A DNA stretch of 64,000 nt, from assembly GCA_002412885.1 (NCBI GenBank), contig DHVX01000062.1, forward strand, positions 33,746-97,745. Direction: 5' to 3'. The position numbers were made by a program, and so were the translations under genes. Positions 8,668-16,886 of the stretch are shown here, one piece after another (position 1 is the stretch's first letter; every line of letters starts with the position of its first letter). The stretch is from Bacteroidales bacterium UBA5197. Its GTDB lineage: Bacteria; Bacteroidota; Bacteroidia; Bacteroidales; Lentimicrobiaceae. Under the pieces are notes generated by a model that saw only the letters and a program-made list of their open reading frames with translations, was not told the origin of the DNA and ran no database searches.

Positions 8668-9657
8668 ATGAAAATAGGCACATTTGATCTTGGCAACTGC
8701 CCTCTGATTCTGGCTCCTATGGAGGATATTACTGATCCTCCATTCCGTCGGATTTGCAGGCAGTTGGGCGCAGATGCAGTGGTTACGGAGTTTATTTCTT
8801 CCGAAGGTTTGGTGCGCGATATCAGCGGAAGCCTGAAAAAGATGGATTTTTCGGAAGATGAACGCCCGGTTGGCATTCAGATTTTCGGGAATAATGTGGA
8901 AGCCATGGTAAATGCAGCCAAAGTAGCCGAACAAGCCGGGCCCGACTTTATCGACCTGAACTTCGGTTGTCCGGTAAGGAAAATTGTGAACAAAGGCGGC
9001 GGTGCAGCTTTGCTTCAGGATCTTCCTTTGATGCTCAGAATCACTGAATCTGTTGTGAAAGGCGTTTCGTTGCCGGTAACTGTAAAAACCCGATTGGGTT
9101 GGGACGAAAGCTCAAAACCCATTGTTCAGCTTGCGCTCTGGCTTCAGGATGCAGGCATTCAGGCACTCACCATTCATGGCCGAACCCGTGCACAAATGTA
9201 CAGCGGGCAGGCCGATTGGTCGCTGATAGGTGAAGTAAAGCGAAATCCTGGAATCCATATTCCTATAATTGGCAACGGAGATGTAGTGGATGGACAAACA
9301 GCTCAGGCAATGCTGGACCAAACCGGAGTTGACGGCATTATGATTGGCCGGGCAGCAGTGGGCAATCCCTGGATTTTTGGCAATATCAAACGGTATCTGA
9401 ACGACAAAACAGAACCAATTGAGCCGGAAATTGCTGACCGGTTAAAAGTTTGCCGCATGCACTTGTCAGAATCAATTTTGTGGAAAGGTGAGAGGACTGC
9501 CATTCTTGAAATGCGAAAGCATTACACCCGATATTTCAAAGCCCTCCCCGATTTCAAGCCATTCCGTATGAAACTTATGCTTGCCATGCAACATCAGGAA
9601 ATTGAGGAAATTTTGTTTCAGATTGAGTCGTTTTATACATCCTTGAATAAAGATTGA
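8668..9657 (+). CDS. dusB: tRNA-dihydrouridine synthase, DusB-like
   Basis: This FMN-dependent enzyme reduces uridine to dihydrouridine in tRNA. The 329-residue TIM-barrel shows APMEDITDPPFR at the N-terminus, NFGCPVRKI with the catalytic cysteine, TVKTRLGW, the phosphate/FMN-binding IHGRTRAQMYSG, GNGDV, and GIMIGRAAVGNPWIF. The C-terminal helical tRNA-binding domain follows. The family is certain, while DusB rather than another Dus subgroup is likely from the overall form. The frame is open to 8488, but the upstream part overlaps the divergent protease gene and lacks family similarity. The ATG at 8668 puts the first beta strand directly after the start. A near-consensus -7 box (TTATTTTG, 8621-8628) precedes it. 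Confidence 0.93.
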   Translation: MKIGTFDLGNCPLILAPMEDITDPPFRRICRQLGADAVVTEFISSEGLVRDISGSLKKMDFSEDERPVGIQIFGNNVEAMVNAAKVAEQAGPDFIDLNFGCPVRKIVNKGGGAALLQDLPLMLRITESVVKGVSLPVTVKTRLGWDESSKPIVQLALWLQDAGIQALTIHGRTRAQMYSGQADWSLIGEVKRNPGIHIPIIGNGDVVDGQTAQAMLDQTGVDGIMIGRAAVGNPWIFGNIKRYLNDKTEPIEPEIADRLKVCRMHLSESILWKGERTAILEMRKHYTRYFKALPDFKPFRMKLMLAMQHQEIEEILFQIESFYTSLNKD

Positions 9658-9752
9658 TCTGGATCAATCAATTTAAAATCAACTGATTTTTAATGTTTCA
9701 TCTGCCGGGCGGATATTTTTTGTAATTTAGACCTCAAATAGACTCTTCCATT

Positions 9753-11102
9753 ATGGCCTCAGAACCTTTCAGAATTTTTATAGTTGAAGATGACATAATA
9801 TTTGCAAAAATTATTTCTCATCATCTTTCACTCAACCCTGAATATGAGGTTGAGATTTTTCCCGACGGGAAAAGTCTGATAAAAAACCTCTATAAAAATC
9901 CAGCCCTCATTTCGCTTGACTATAACCTTCCGGATATGACCGGACTGGATGTGTTGAAGCAAATTAAAGAGTTTAACCCTGATACTCCGGTGGTTATAGT
10001 TTCCGGTCAACAGGATGTGGCTACCGCCATCGAATTGCTGAAAAAAGGTGCTTACGACTATATTCTTAAAGATCAGGACACCAAAGAGCGTATGTGGAAC
10101 ATCACCAAAAACATACGCGAAAATGTGGCTCTCCGGCAAAAAATCGCCTATCTTGAAGAGGAAATCGGTCGCAAATACGAAGTAAACAACCTGATTAAAG
10201 GAAACAGTCAGGCGATCAATAAGGTATTTACACTGATTGAAAAAGCCGCCAGAACCAACATAACGGTTTCCATTTATGGCGAAACAGGAACGGGTAAAGA
10301 ATTGGTTGCCAAATCAATACACCACGCTTCGGCGCGCAGCAAGAAGCCTTTTGTGGCGGTTAATGTTACTGCGATTCCAAAAGAGCTGATTGAAAGCGAA
10401 ATGTTTGGTCACGAAAAAGGCTCATTCACCGGAGCAAACAACCGCCGCATAGGACGTTTTGAGGAAGCTACCCGAGGCACCATTTTTCTCGACGAAATCG
10501 GTGATATGGATCTGAATATGCAGTCGAAATTGCTAAGGGTTCTACAGGAAGAGGAAGTGGTTAGAGTTGGGGGCAATGAAACCATTAAGCTGGATGTGAG
10601 GGTAATTGTGGCTACACACAAAAATCTGCAGGAGCTGGTGAGAAAAGGTGATTTCCGTGAAGACTTGTATTATCGTCTTTTGGGTCTTCCGATTAATCTG
10701 CCGCCATTGCGTGAGCGCGGAAGTGACATTGCCCTGCTGGCCCGGTTTTTTGTGGATGAGTTCTGCCAGAAAAACAAAATGGGGAAACTTTCCATCTCGC
10801 CAAAAGCGATTGAAAAAATCCAGAAATACCCCTTTCCGGGAAATGTCAGAGAGTTAAAAGCCATTATGGAACTCTCGGCGGTGATGACCAATACCAATGT
10901 GATTGAGGACATGGATATTTCCTTCAGCACAGCAAGTTCTTCGCAGGATTTCCTTTTTGAAGAAACTACCCTTGATGAATACAACAGACGGATTATTAAT
11001 CACTTCCTTCAAAAATATGACAACAAGGTGAGGCTTGTGGCCGATAAACTTGACATTGGAAAAACGACCATTTACCGGTTGATGAGCGACGGAAAACTTT
11101 AA
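9753..11102 (+). CDS. Sigma-54-dependent response regulator (NtrC family)
   Basis: The protein of 449 residues has three parts. A receiver domain carries E12, D13 and D14, phospho-acceptor Asp56 in SLDYNLPD, and Lys106. An AAA+ ATPase carries Walker A GETGTGKE at 176-183, the sigma-54 contact loop at 223-228 reading GSFTGA instead of GAFTGA, and Walker B FLDEIGDM. A short Fis-type helix-turn-helix closes the protein (VADKLDIGKTTIYRLM). It should activate sigma-54 promoters after phosphorylation. No histidine kinase gene is adjacent, so it is an orphan here. Many Bacteroidota carry this RR as a lone gene, and GSFTGA is a known tolerated variant. Confidence 0.92.
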   Translation: MASEPFRIFIVEDDIIFAKIISHHLSLNPEYEVEIFPDGKSLIKNLYKNPALISLDYNLPDMTGLDVLKQIKEFNPDTPVVIVSGQQDVATAIELLKKGAYDYILKDQDTKERMWNITKNIRENVALRQKIAYLEEEIGRKYEVNNLIKGNSQAINKVFTLIEKAARTNITVSIYGETGTGKELVAKSIHHASARSKKPFVAVNVTAIPKELIESEMFGHEKGSFTGANNRRIGRFEEATRGTIFLDEIGDMDLNMQSKLLRVLQEEEVVRVGGNETIKLDVRVIVATHKNLQELVRKGDFREDLYYRLLGLPINLPPLRERGSDIALLARFFVDEFCQKNKMGKLSISPKAIEKIQKYPFPGNVRELKAIMELSAVMTNTNVIEDMDISFSTASSSQDFLFEETTLDEYNRRIINHFLQKYDNKVRLVADKLDIGKTTIYRLMSDGKL

Positions 11103-11126
11103 TTTAAAGTTGACGCTTAAAAAATA

Positions 11127-11169
11127 TCGACTCCACCCGGCCTGACATTTTCAGGCGTGGCGGAGTCGA
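11127..11169. terminator. Imperfect palindrome between convergent genes, terminator or REP-like element
   Basis: Arms 11127-11145 and 11151-11169 pair over 19 positions with three mismatches around a 5-nt loop. The outer TCGACTCC / GGAGTCGA core is identical to the core of the palindrome at 16636-16680. It lies between the 3' ends of the response regulator and the VIT-VWA gene, so it may stop transcription in both directions. The shared core suggests a dispersed extragenic palindrome. Confidence 0.65.
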
Positions 11170-11233
11170 AAATTTATAGTCAATTCTAAAAATCAATTCT
11201 TTGCGTCTATGCGTCTTTGCGTGATTCTTAAAC

Positions 11234-13567
11234 TTACCGAACAGTTGAGTCAAATGTAACCGGCAGATTCATACTTACTCTTACAGCCTTTCCTCTTTGT
11301 TTTCCGGGTTTCCATTTGGGCATGTTCTTCAACAAGCGGATAACTTCCTCGTCGCAACCACTGCCGATTCCGCGAAGTACCCGAATCTCTGACAAAGAAC
11401 CATCCCTTTCAACCACAAACGAAACAAACACCGTTCCTTTGATACCGGCATTTTTTGCTGCTTCCGGATATTTTAAGTTGATTTTCAGATAGTTCTCAAG
11501 TGCTTTTTGACCTCCCGGAAACGAAGGCATGGTTTCGACCACAATAAAAGCTTCCTTTTCTCTCACTTCCTCAACGTCAAGTCCTTTCACAACAAAGGCG
11601 CATGAGACGGCTTCTCCCCTGCTCATTTTCGGAGATGATGCACCTGTATTCACAGCGCCAACAGCATAATTACTCACTCCCTGAGGCAATGGCAATGGCT
11701 GCCTGACAGTAACCACAGGCTTCCCATCATTCCTGATTTCGGTGTCAATTGCTACAAAAGAAGTATATGCTGTTAGCAGATTGTATTCAATTCCCAGGCT
11801 GGTCACCTGTTTTTCCACATCCTCAGGCACTCCGCTATAACCACCGGAATAATCGTCAATCATCCTTATCTTCTCTCTGGCCCACAGGTATTTAAGCGCC
11901 TGATTTTCGGCCGAAGGTTTTGCATCCGCAACAGAAATTGCAGCCGCGTATTTTCCATCCCCGTTTGAACCCGTAAGCTTAATGGTACCCGTTGGATTGC
12001 CGCGGTATTTCCCGAAAATCACAACAGGTCGCGAAGCAAACATATCAGGAACCGATGAAGGCTCGAAATCATAGGCATCAAAGCCGTTGAACGAAATATC
12101 AATATTGGTCAGCAGCGGAGAACTCAGTAATTTCCTGAACTCTTCGGCTTTCTCACTGGCCTCTTTTTCATTGGTAATCACAACAGCTTCTCCGGCGCCG
12201 GCGTGGGCCATGCCTTCAAGCAAATGCCGATTTACCGATGATCCAATCCCAAAAGTAAAAAAGCTGGCTTTGTTCAGATTGGATTTTATCAGCGCAAAAG
12301 CTTCCTTCTCCACCGTAACGTATCCATCGGTTGCAATCACAAAGGTGCGGGCAAAATCAGAAGAAGTGTTCATTGCCAGCGCTTTTTTGAGAGCAGGAAG
12401 TAATTGCGTACCACCGCTGCCTCGCTGCGAACTGAGCATTTTTAACGCTTTTGAAATGTTCTCCGTTGTGGCTGATAAAGACTCATTGGCAAGCAGATCG
12501 GCACCTCCGGCAAAAAAGAGGATATTAAACCTGTCGGTACTTTTCAGTCCGTTTAATAAGCCTGAAACCAGTTTTTTTGACACTTCAAGGGGAAATCCAT
12601 GCATAGAACCCGAAACATCCACAATAAAAATATACTCTCTTGGCGGAATCATTTCCGGTTTTACAGATGCTGGTGGCTGAATCGTTGTCATGAAATAATT
12701 CTCAACGCCATCGCTGTAAAGCCATATTCCACTCTCAATTCCATCTCCGCCAAGGCGATAATGCAAAATGAAATCGCGGTTGGCGCCATATATTTCCTTG
12801 CTGTCAAGTTGTATTCCGGCACTTTTTTTATCCTTGTAAGTGACATTTACTTTGTGCGAAATACATCTCACATCCTTAAGTGGCAGGCCTGAAGATATTG
12901 AACAATCAAAATTAAAAGTATAGGATGGCAATTCACCTTCATTAAGATATGGGTTGGCATTCCACTCAGGGTTGTGGCTGCTTTCTCCGTTTCCGGGATA
13001 CCTCGGACCAACCACGGTAGGATAAACAAATTCATAAATGCCGTTTCGCGACAGCAGGTATTCGGTGTACCGGAGTTCAACTTCAACCACATCGCCGGGC
13101 ATAATGTTGCCAACACTCATCTGAAAAACATTGGGCCGGTGTTGCTCCAGCAAGGAAGCCGAACGCCCTTCATTAATAGCCTGAGCATAATCTGAACGGG
13201 CTTTATTTCGCTCTTCGATTTTCGCCACAATGTTACGTTCTCCAATCTTCATACTCATGGCATGAACTGCGGCGCGTGTTGATCCGGGAAATACATAAAC
13301 GGCTTCGATAGGCTTTTTCCCCTGATTTTTATAGATCTGCTTCACGGTAACGTGGGCAATTGTGCCTGCAATGCTAACCGATGCCGAAGTTGATTGCAAA
13401 GGCAGGCTTTCGGTAACCACATCGCCGGGAGTCTCAAAATATGGAACTCCGGGACTGTCGGGTAAATATTCCTGCGCATTGGCCGTTGTCAGGAGACATA
13501 TGTTAAGCAGCGAGGCAATTGCTGCAATACCAATGCATAGGGGTTTTGTGAATGAATTTGTTTTCAT
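11234..13567 (-). CDS. VIT and VWA domain protein with C-terminal TonB domain
   Basis: The 777-residue exported protein has a signal peptide ending near TANAQ (residue 32) and a VIT domain at about 55-175 (inter-alpha-trypsin-inhibitor type, with the YVFPGS and PGDVVEVELRY signatures). A von Willebrand A domain runs from about 312 to 480, with an intact MIDAS motif D317-x-S319-x-S321 and a later ATDG. A middle region without recognised domain follows, and a TonB C-terminal domain occupies about the last 90 residues (FPGG, then GTVFVSFVVERDG, then KPGKQRGKAVRV). VIT-VWA proteins are usually adhesion or metal-dependent binding proteins. The TonB_C tail implies contact with an outer-membrane partner or peptidoglycan. 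Its tail is very similar to those of the next two genes, so they probably form one envelope system. Confidence 0.86.
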   Translation of the reverse strand: MKTNSFTKPLCIGIAAIASLLNICLLTTANAQEYLPDSPGVPYFETPGDVVTESLPLQSTSASVSIAGTIAHVTVKQIYKNQGKKPIEAVYVFPGSTRAAVHAMSMKIGERNIVAKIEERNKARSDYAQAINEGRSASLLEQHRPNVFQMSVGNIMPGDVVEVELRYTEYLLSRNGIYEFVYPTVVGPRYPGNGESSHNPEWNANPYLNEGELPSYTFNFDCSISSGLPLKDVRCISHKVNVTYKDKKSAGIQLDSKEIYGANRDFILHYRLGGDGIESGIWLYSDGVENYFMTTIQPPASVKPEMIPPREYIFIVDVSGSMHGFPLEVSKKLVSGLLNGLKSTDRFNILFFAGGADLLANESLSATTENISKALKMLSSQRGSGGTQLLPALKKALAMNTSSDFARTFVIATDGYVTVEKEAFALIKSNLNKASFFTFGIGSSVNRHLLEGMAHAGAGEAVVITNEKEASEKAEEFRKLLSSPLLTNIDISFNGFDAYDFEPSSVPDMFASRPVVIFGKYRGNPTGTIKLTGSNGDGKYAAAISVADAKPSAENQALKYLWAREKIRMIDDYSGGYSGVPEDVEKQVTSLGIEYNLLTAYTSFVAIDTEIRNDGKPVVTVRQPLPLPQGVSNYAVGAVNTGASSPKMSRGEAVSCAFVVKGLDVEEVREKEAFIVVETMPSFPGGQKALENYLKINLKYPEAAKNAGIKGTVFVSFVVERDGSLSEIRVLRGIGSGCDEEVIRLLKNMPKWKPGKQRGKAVRVSMNLPVTFDSTVR

Positions 13568-13722
13568 AACAGCGTTTTTTGAAGTGAGTTATTCGGAATT
13601 TTAGGGACATAAGGGTGGCTGTACAACAAGCTATGGCTGCTGATCAGTGGAAATTTTAAATACAAATCATGAATCAGGGATATTTGATGCAATGAAAATA
13701 CCCTGAGAAAAGGAGAAACTTC

Positions 13723-14400
13723 TTAATTTCTGAGACTGAATTTTACGGGCAGGTTAAGACGTACTCTGACTGCTTTTCCGCGCTGCTTGCCAGGCTCCCA
13801 ATCGGGCATTGATTTTACCACGCGTTCAGCTTCTTCGGTGCATCCACCGGGCACACCCCTGAGACTGGCTACCGTGGAGACACTTCCATCAGGTTCAATC
13901 ACAAAAGTAACAAAAACGGTTCCGGTTATCCCCGCTTCTCTGGCTTGTAATGGGTAAACAATGTTGTCAGACAGATATTTAAAGAGCGCTGCTTCACCCC
14001 CGGGAAATTCAGGCATATTCTGAACAATTACGAAGGGCTCGTCTTTATTGTCATCTGGTTCATCTGGCAGAGGAACCGGCGCCACAAAGGGGGGTAATTT
14101 TGCATCAGGGTCAATCTCCACTGTTATATCGAGATCAGGAATATCATCACGAATATCATCAACCGATTTAATCAGGGTTGTATTTACTGGCTTGGGGAGT
14201 TCCTTTTTCTCTCTTACAATCTGAATGAAGCCTGGATCTGGTTCAAATACAATTCTTTCTGGGAGATCAATATTGCCAATATCCGGGGTTTTCCATTCAA
14301 AAGCTGCAAGAGCTGCGCCTAGCGCGAGAATGAGACCTAGCTGAAGAAATACGGGGCGCTTTTTTTCGAGATCGGCCCGCTTGGTTTTACGTGTTTCCAT
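13723..14400 (-). CDS. TonB family energy-transducing protein
   Basis: The protein of 225 residues has a short basic N-terminus and one transmembrane helix at about 18-36. A proline- and acid-rich periplasmic linker follows, with a TonB_C domain over the last ~90 residues (FPGGEAALFKYL through KQRGKAVRVRLNLPVKF). This is the standard TonB plan: anchored in the inner membrane, presumably with ExbB/ExbD encoded elsewhere, and reaching to TonB-dependent outer-membrane receptors. No exbB or exbD is adjacent. The gene sits 155 bp upstream of the VIT-VWA-TonB_C gene on the same strand and is divergent from the ECF sigma gene. Confidence 0.88.
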   Translation of the reverse strand: METRKTKRADLEKKRPVFLQLGLILALGAALAAFEWKTPDIGNIDLPERIVFEPDPGFIQIVREKKELPKPVNTTLIKSVDDIRDDIPDLDITVEIDPDAKLPPFVAPVPLPDEPDDNKDEPFVIVQNMPEFPGGEAALFKYLSDNIVYPLQAREAGITGTVFVTFVIEPDGSVSTVASLRGVPGGCTEEAERVVKSMPDWEPGKQRGKAVRVRLNLPVKFSLRN

Positions 14401-14703
14401 GGCTGATGTGTTTAAGTGTGAGAACTGGTTTTATAGTGAAGATGCAAAACGCATCCTTTTTCCATAAGCCATGCAAAAAAAAATTCTCAATCCTGTTAAT
14501 TTAACACAAGCCTTCCCGAAATCCGGCCAATCTCCCTATTAATACTAACGCAAATAGTCTCCGGATATTTTAAATCCACAAGTCAGGGTTTGACTATTTG
14601 AAAACAAGCTTTTTGCAAAAACAAGGAAATATAAAGTCAAACCCTGACTTTAATATAAATTTCCCGCATCTTTTTTTACTTTTGTGAAGAACAAAAACTA
14701 TAC
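14401..14703. promoter_or_regulatory. Divergent control region with a long inverted repeat
   Basis: The 303-bp spacer lies between tonB (minus) and the ECF sigma gene (plus). It contains a perfect 15-bp inverted repeat, AGTCAGGGTTTGACT (14581-14595) and AGTCAAACCCTGACT (14635-14649), separated by 39 bp. That spacer includes the 12-bp palindrome TTTTTGCAAAAA (14610-14621). A -7 box follows at 14677-14684. I see no gene in it. The repeat could be an operator, an RNA hairpin or a mobile miniature element. Confidence 0.6.
14677..14684 (+). promoter_or_regulatory. -7 promoter box TACTTTTG of the ECF sigma gene
   Basis: The octamer matches TAnnTTTG exactly and lies 19 nt upstream of the ATG at 14704, giving a leader of about 12 nt. 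The -33 element is not obvious, which may mean regulated or self-activated transcription. Confidence 0.55.
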
Positions 14704-15297
14704 ATGTTAAGCAATCTCACCGAAGGAAGTCTTTCAAGCCACCTCAGCGATGAGGAATTGGTTGAATTCTACCGGCAGTCGGGGAATCAGGAGATCATCG
14801 GGGAACTATTTCGCCGCTACTCTCATCTGGTACTTGGGGTTTGCTTAAAATACCTGAAAAACCGAGATGAAGCGCGTGATGCCGCCATGGAAGTTTTTGA
14901 ACGGCTTTTTGTTGCTCTTCGGAAATACGAAGTGCATAATTTCAAATCCTGGCTGTTTACGGTCACCAAAAGCCATTGCGCCATGATACTACGACAGCGC
15001 AAGAAAGAAGGTTTTCTGCTGACCTGGGAAGATAATCTTTTGGGAGAAATTATGGAAAACGGCGGTTTTCTGCATCTTAATTCTGAAGATGAAGCCGAAG
15101 AACGCATCAGAAAACTTCACCAGGCAATGGGAAACCTTTCGCCCGGACAGCAGCAATGTATCCTGCTCTTTTATTTCGATGATAAATCATATCTTGAAAT
15201 TGAGCAAACAACCGGATTCTCTTCCAACGAAGTAAAAAGTCACATTCAAAACGGAAAACGAAACCTGAAAATAGCGCTTGAGCAACATCTTTACTGA
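14704..15297 (+). CDS. ECF sigma-70 factor
   Basis: The 197-residue protein has sigma region 2 at about 30-95 (ELFRRYSHLVLGVCLKYL, then DAAMEVFERLFV) and sigma region 4 at about 135-190 (LSPGQQQCILLFYFDDKSYLEIEQTTGFSSNEVKSHIQNGKRNLK). No other domain is present, which defines an extracytoplasmic-function sigma factor. It is followed after 3 nt by a gene for a zinc-finger anti-sigma protein, so the two form a sigma/anti-sigma pair. The regulon is not visible, but the divergent TonB and VIT-VWA-TonB_C genes are obvious candidates. It is not a FecI-type SusCD regulator by context. Confidence 0.9.
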   Translation: MLSNLTEGSLSSHLSDEELVEFYRQSGNQEIIGELFRRYSHLVLGVCLKYLKNRDEARDAAMEVFERLFVALRKYEVHNFKSWLFTVTKSHCAMILRQRKKEGFLLTWEDNLLGEIMENGGFLHLNSEDEAEERIRKLHQAMGNLSPGQQQCILLFYFDDKSYLEIEQTTGFSSNEVKSHIQNGKRNLKIALEQHLY

Positions 15298-15300
15298 ACA

Positions 15301-16551
15301 ATGGAAAACAAACACGAACATAAGCTGTATAATCCTTCGGGATGCCTTTCAGAGGCAGGGCTTTCGCTTTTTGTGCAGGGTTTGCTCAGTGAAGGTGAAG
15401 TAGCTGAAGTGAAAAACCACCTGCAATCCTGCGAATTCTGCGCACTTGCTGTTGAAGGAATTTCTATGTCCGATCCGGAATCTTTCAGTGATGATGTGGA
15501 AATAATAAATGCTTCTTTCCTTCATTTACACGATAACATTCCCACACCAGAGCAAGAACCGGCGCTGGCAGAAGCTGATGGATTTGAAGGGCCACGGTTC
15601 CCAAGACTTAGTCAGGAAGAGATTTCAAAATTCAGAAGCACCATTCTTGAAATGGAATCCGGGAAAACAAAAGATTCCCCTGCAGATGTTCCAATCAGAA
15701 AATTATCATTTTTTAAAAGATACCGCATAGAACTTATTGCTGCAGTTCTGCTGATATTGCTTGGTATTGGCGGACGACATCTGTATTTTGAAATTTCTGG
15801 TTCACGGGATGCGGATAAATTGGCCATTGCTCCTGCTGAAATTGAAGAAACGGAAATGATTCAAATGCCGCCGGTTTTGCCTTCAACTGTTGATGAAGCG
15901 AAAGAACCAGCCGTTACTGTAAAGCCTCCGGCACCTGTCTCCGATATCCGGATTGTCAGTGATGACCTTAATGTCGAATTTGCTCCGGATGAAGATAAAA
16001 AAGGAGTATCTGCCGACTCCGAAATAGTTCAGGAGAGAATGCCGCCTCTGTTCCCGGAAGATCTGAAACCAAGAGAAAATAAAAGCATGGGGTATGCAGT
16101 TGCAGAAGAGGATAAAAAGGTCACCGAAGTGGTAACCTATATTGATGGAATTGCTGTTGGTGCGGAGAAAAAGTCAACGCGCAGATCAAACAAACAGCAA
16201 TCTTTGGCCGATGAAGAGGAAGTTGCAGAAACAGAAGTTTTTACCGTTGTTGAAACTTCACCGTCTTTCCCGGGAGGTGATGAAGCAAGAATACGGTTTT
16301 TAACCAACAATATCAGGTATCCGCAGGAAGCCAGAGACGCTGGAATAAGTGGAACCGTTTACATTACTTTTGTGGTTGAAAGAGACGGATCAACATCTGA
16401 TGTCAGGGTATTGAGAGGCATCGGTGGTGGCTGCGATGAGGAAGCCGTCAGGGTGATAAAAATGATGCCTGTTTGGTCGCCCGGAAAACAAAGAGGCAAA
16501 CCGGTAAGGGTGCAGTTTAATATGCCAATAAAGTTTTCTCTGGCTGAATAA
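15301..16551 (+). CDS. Zinc-finger anti-sigma factor fused to a periplasmic TonB C-terminal domain
   Basis: The N-terminal 50 residues form a ZAS-type anti-sigma module with the HxxxCxxC motif (H40, C44, C47), which would hold the neighbouring sigma factor in the cytoplasm. A single membrane helix follows at about 143-160. A long acidic and proline-containing linker of about 165 residues leads to a TonB_C domain at ~330-415 (FPGGDEARIRFL, then GTVYITFVVERDG, then KQRGKPVRVQFN). The layout suggests an anti-sigma factor whose periplasmic end touches the outer membrane in the way TonB does, so that a surface signal could release the sigma factor. That mechanism is inference. The tail closely resembles the tails of the two minus-strand neighbours. 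Confidence 0.86.
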   Translation: MENKHEHKLYNPSGCLSEAGLSLFVQGLLSEGEVAEVKNHLQSCEFCALAVEGISMSDPESFSDDVEIINASFLHLHDNIPTPEQEPALAEADGFEGPRFPRLSQEEISKFRSTILEMESGKTKDSPADVPIRKLSFFKRYRIELIAAVLLILLGIGGRHLYFEISGSRDADKLAIAPAEIEETEMIQMPPVLPSTVDEAKEPAVTVKPPAPVSDIRIVSDDLNVEFAPDEDKKGVSADSEIVQERMPPLFPEDLKPRENKSMGYAVAEEDKKVTEVVTYIDGIAVGAEKKSTRRSNKQQSLADEEEVAETEVFTVVETSPSFPGGDEARIRFLTNNIRYPQEARDAGISGTVYITFVVERDGSTSDVRVLRGIGGGCDEEAVRVIKMMPVWSPGKQRGKPVRVQFNMPIKFSLAE

Positions 16552-16635
16552 TTCACTGCTGCCGAACTTTTAATGATTCAAAATGAATGTCGTTTAGTTA
16601 AGGTTTCGAATTTGCAGATTAGTGAATCAAATATC

Positions 16636-16680
16636 CTTCGACTCCGCTCAGGATGACTGTCAGTCTGAGCGGAGTCGAAG
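16636..16680. repeat. REP-like perfect palindrome, possible terminator
   Basis: Perfect 16-bp arms CTTCGACTCCGCTCAG (16636-16651) and CTGAGCGGAGTCGAAG (16665-16680) enclose 13 nt. Within it, GACTG (16655-16659) and CAGTC (16661-16665) can also pair. Palindromes with this CTTCGACTCCGCTCAG core are a recurrent extragenic type in environmental bacteria, and the core recurs at 11127-11169 here. It may end the sigma/anti-sigma transcript. Confidence 0.75.
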
Positions 16681-16751
16681 ACAATATTCTTTAACTAACC
16701 GATAATGACTTAAAATGTGTTAAAAACACACTTTGATTGGTTTATATAACT

Positions 16752-16759
16752 TATTTTTG
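16752..16759 (+). promoter_or_regulatory. Putative -7 box TATTTTTG
   Basis: The octamer fits TAnnTTTG, with a TTTG 16 bp upstream (16732-16735), shorter than the usual spacing. It would give a leader of about 120 nt to the transglycosylase gene. Confidence 0.35.
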
Positions 16760-16886
16760 TGGCGGGACACTTTTAATTAATTCAGGGAAATAGGATTTTA
16801 TTCCGATAAGCAGCTCATTTCTTGCTGTGGATTACATTGGCGGAATAAGTCTAAAAATATAGCCTGTAGGCATAAACCAGCAGATA

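Larger units (their letters stand above)
16552..16886. other. 335-bp spacer with a perfect palindrome and a candidate promoter
   Basis: This gene-free stretch separates the anti-sigma gene from the LysM transglycosylase gene. It holds the palindrome at 16636-16680 and a -7 box at 16752-16759. No conserved open frame or RNA gene is apparent. Confidence 0.6.

Noticed and set aside
8604..8876. N-terminal extension of the CPBP protease frame
   Set aside because: It lies antisense to the conserved Dus coding region and adds residues with no membrane or family character; the start at 8603 is better.
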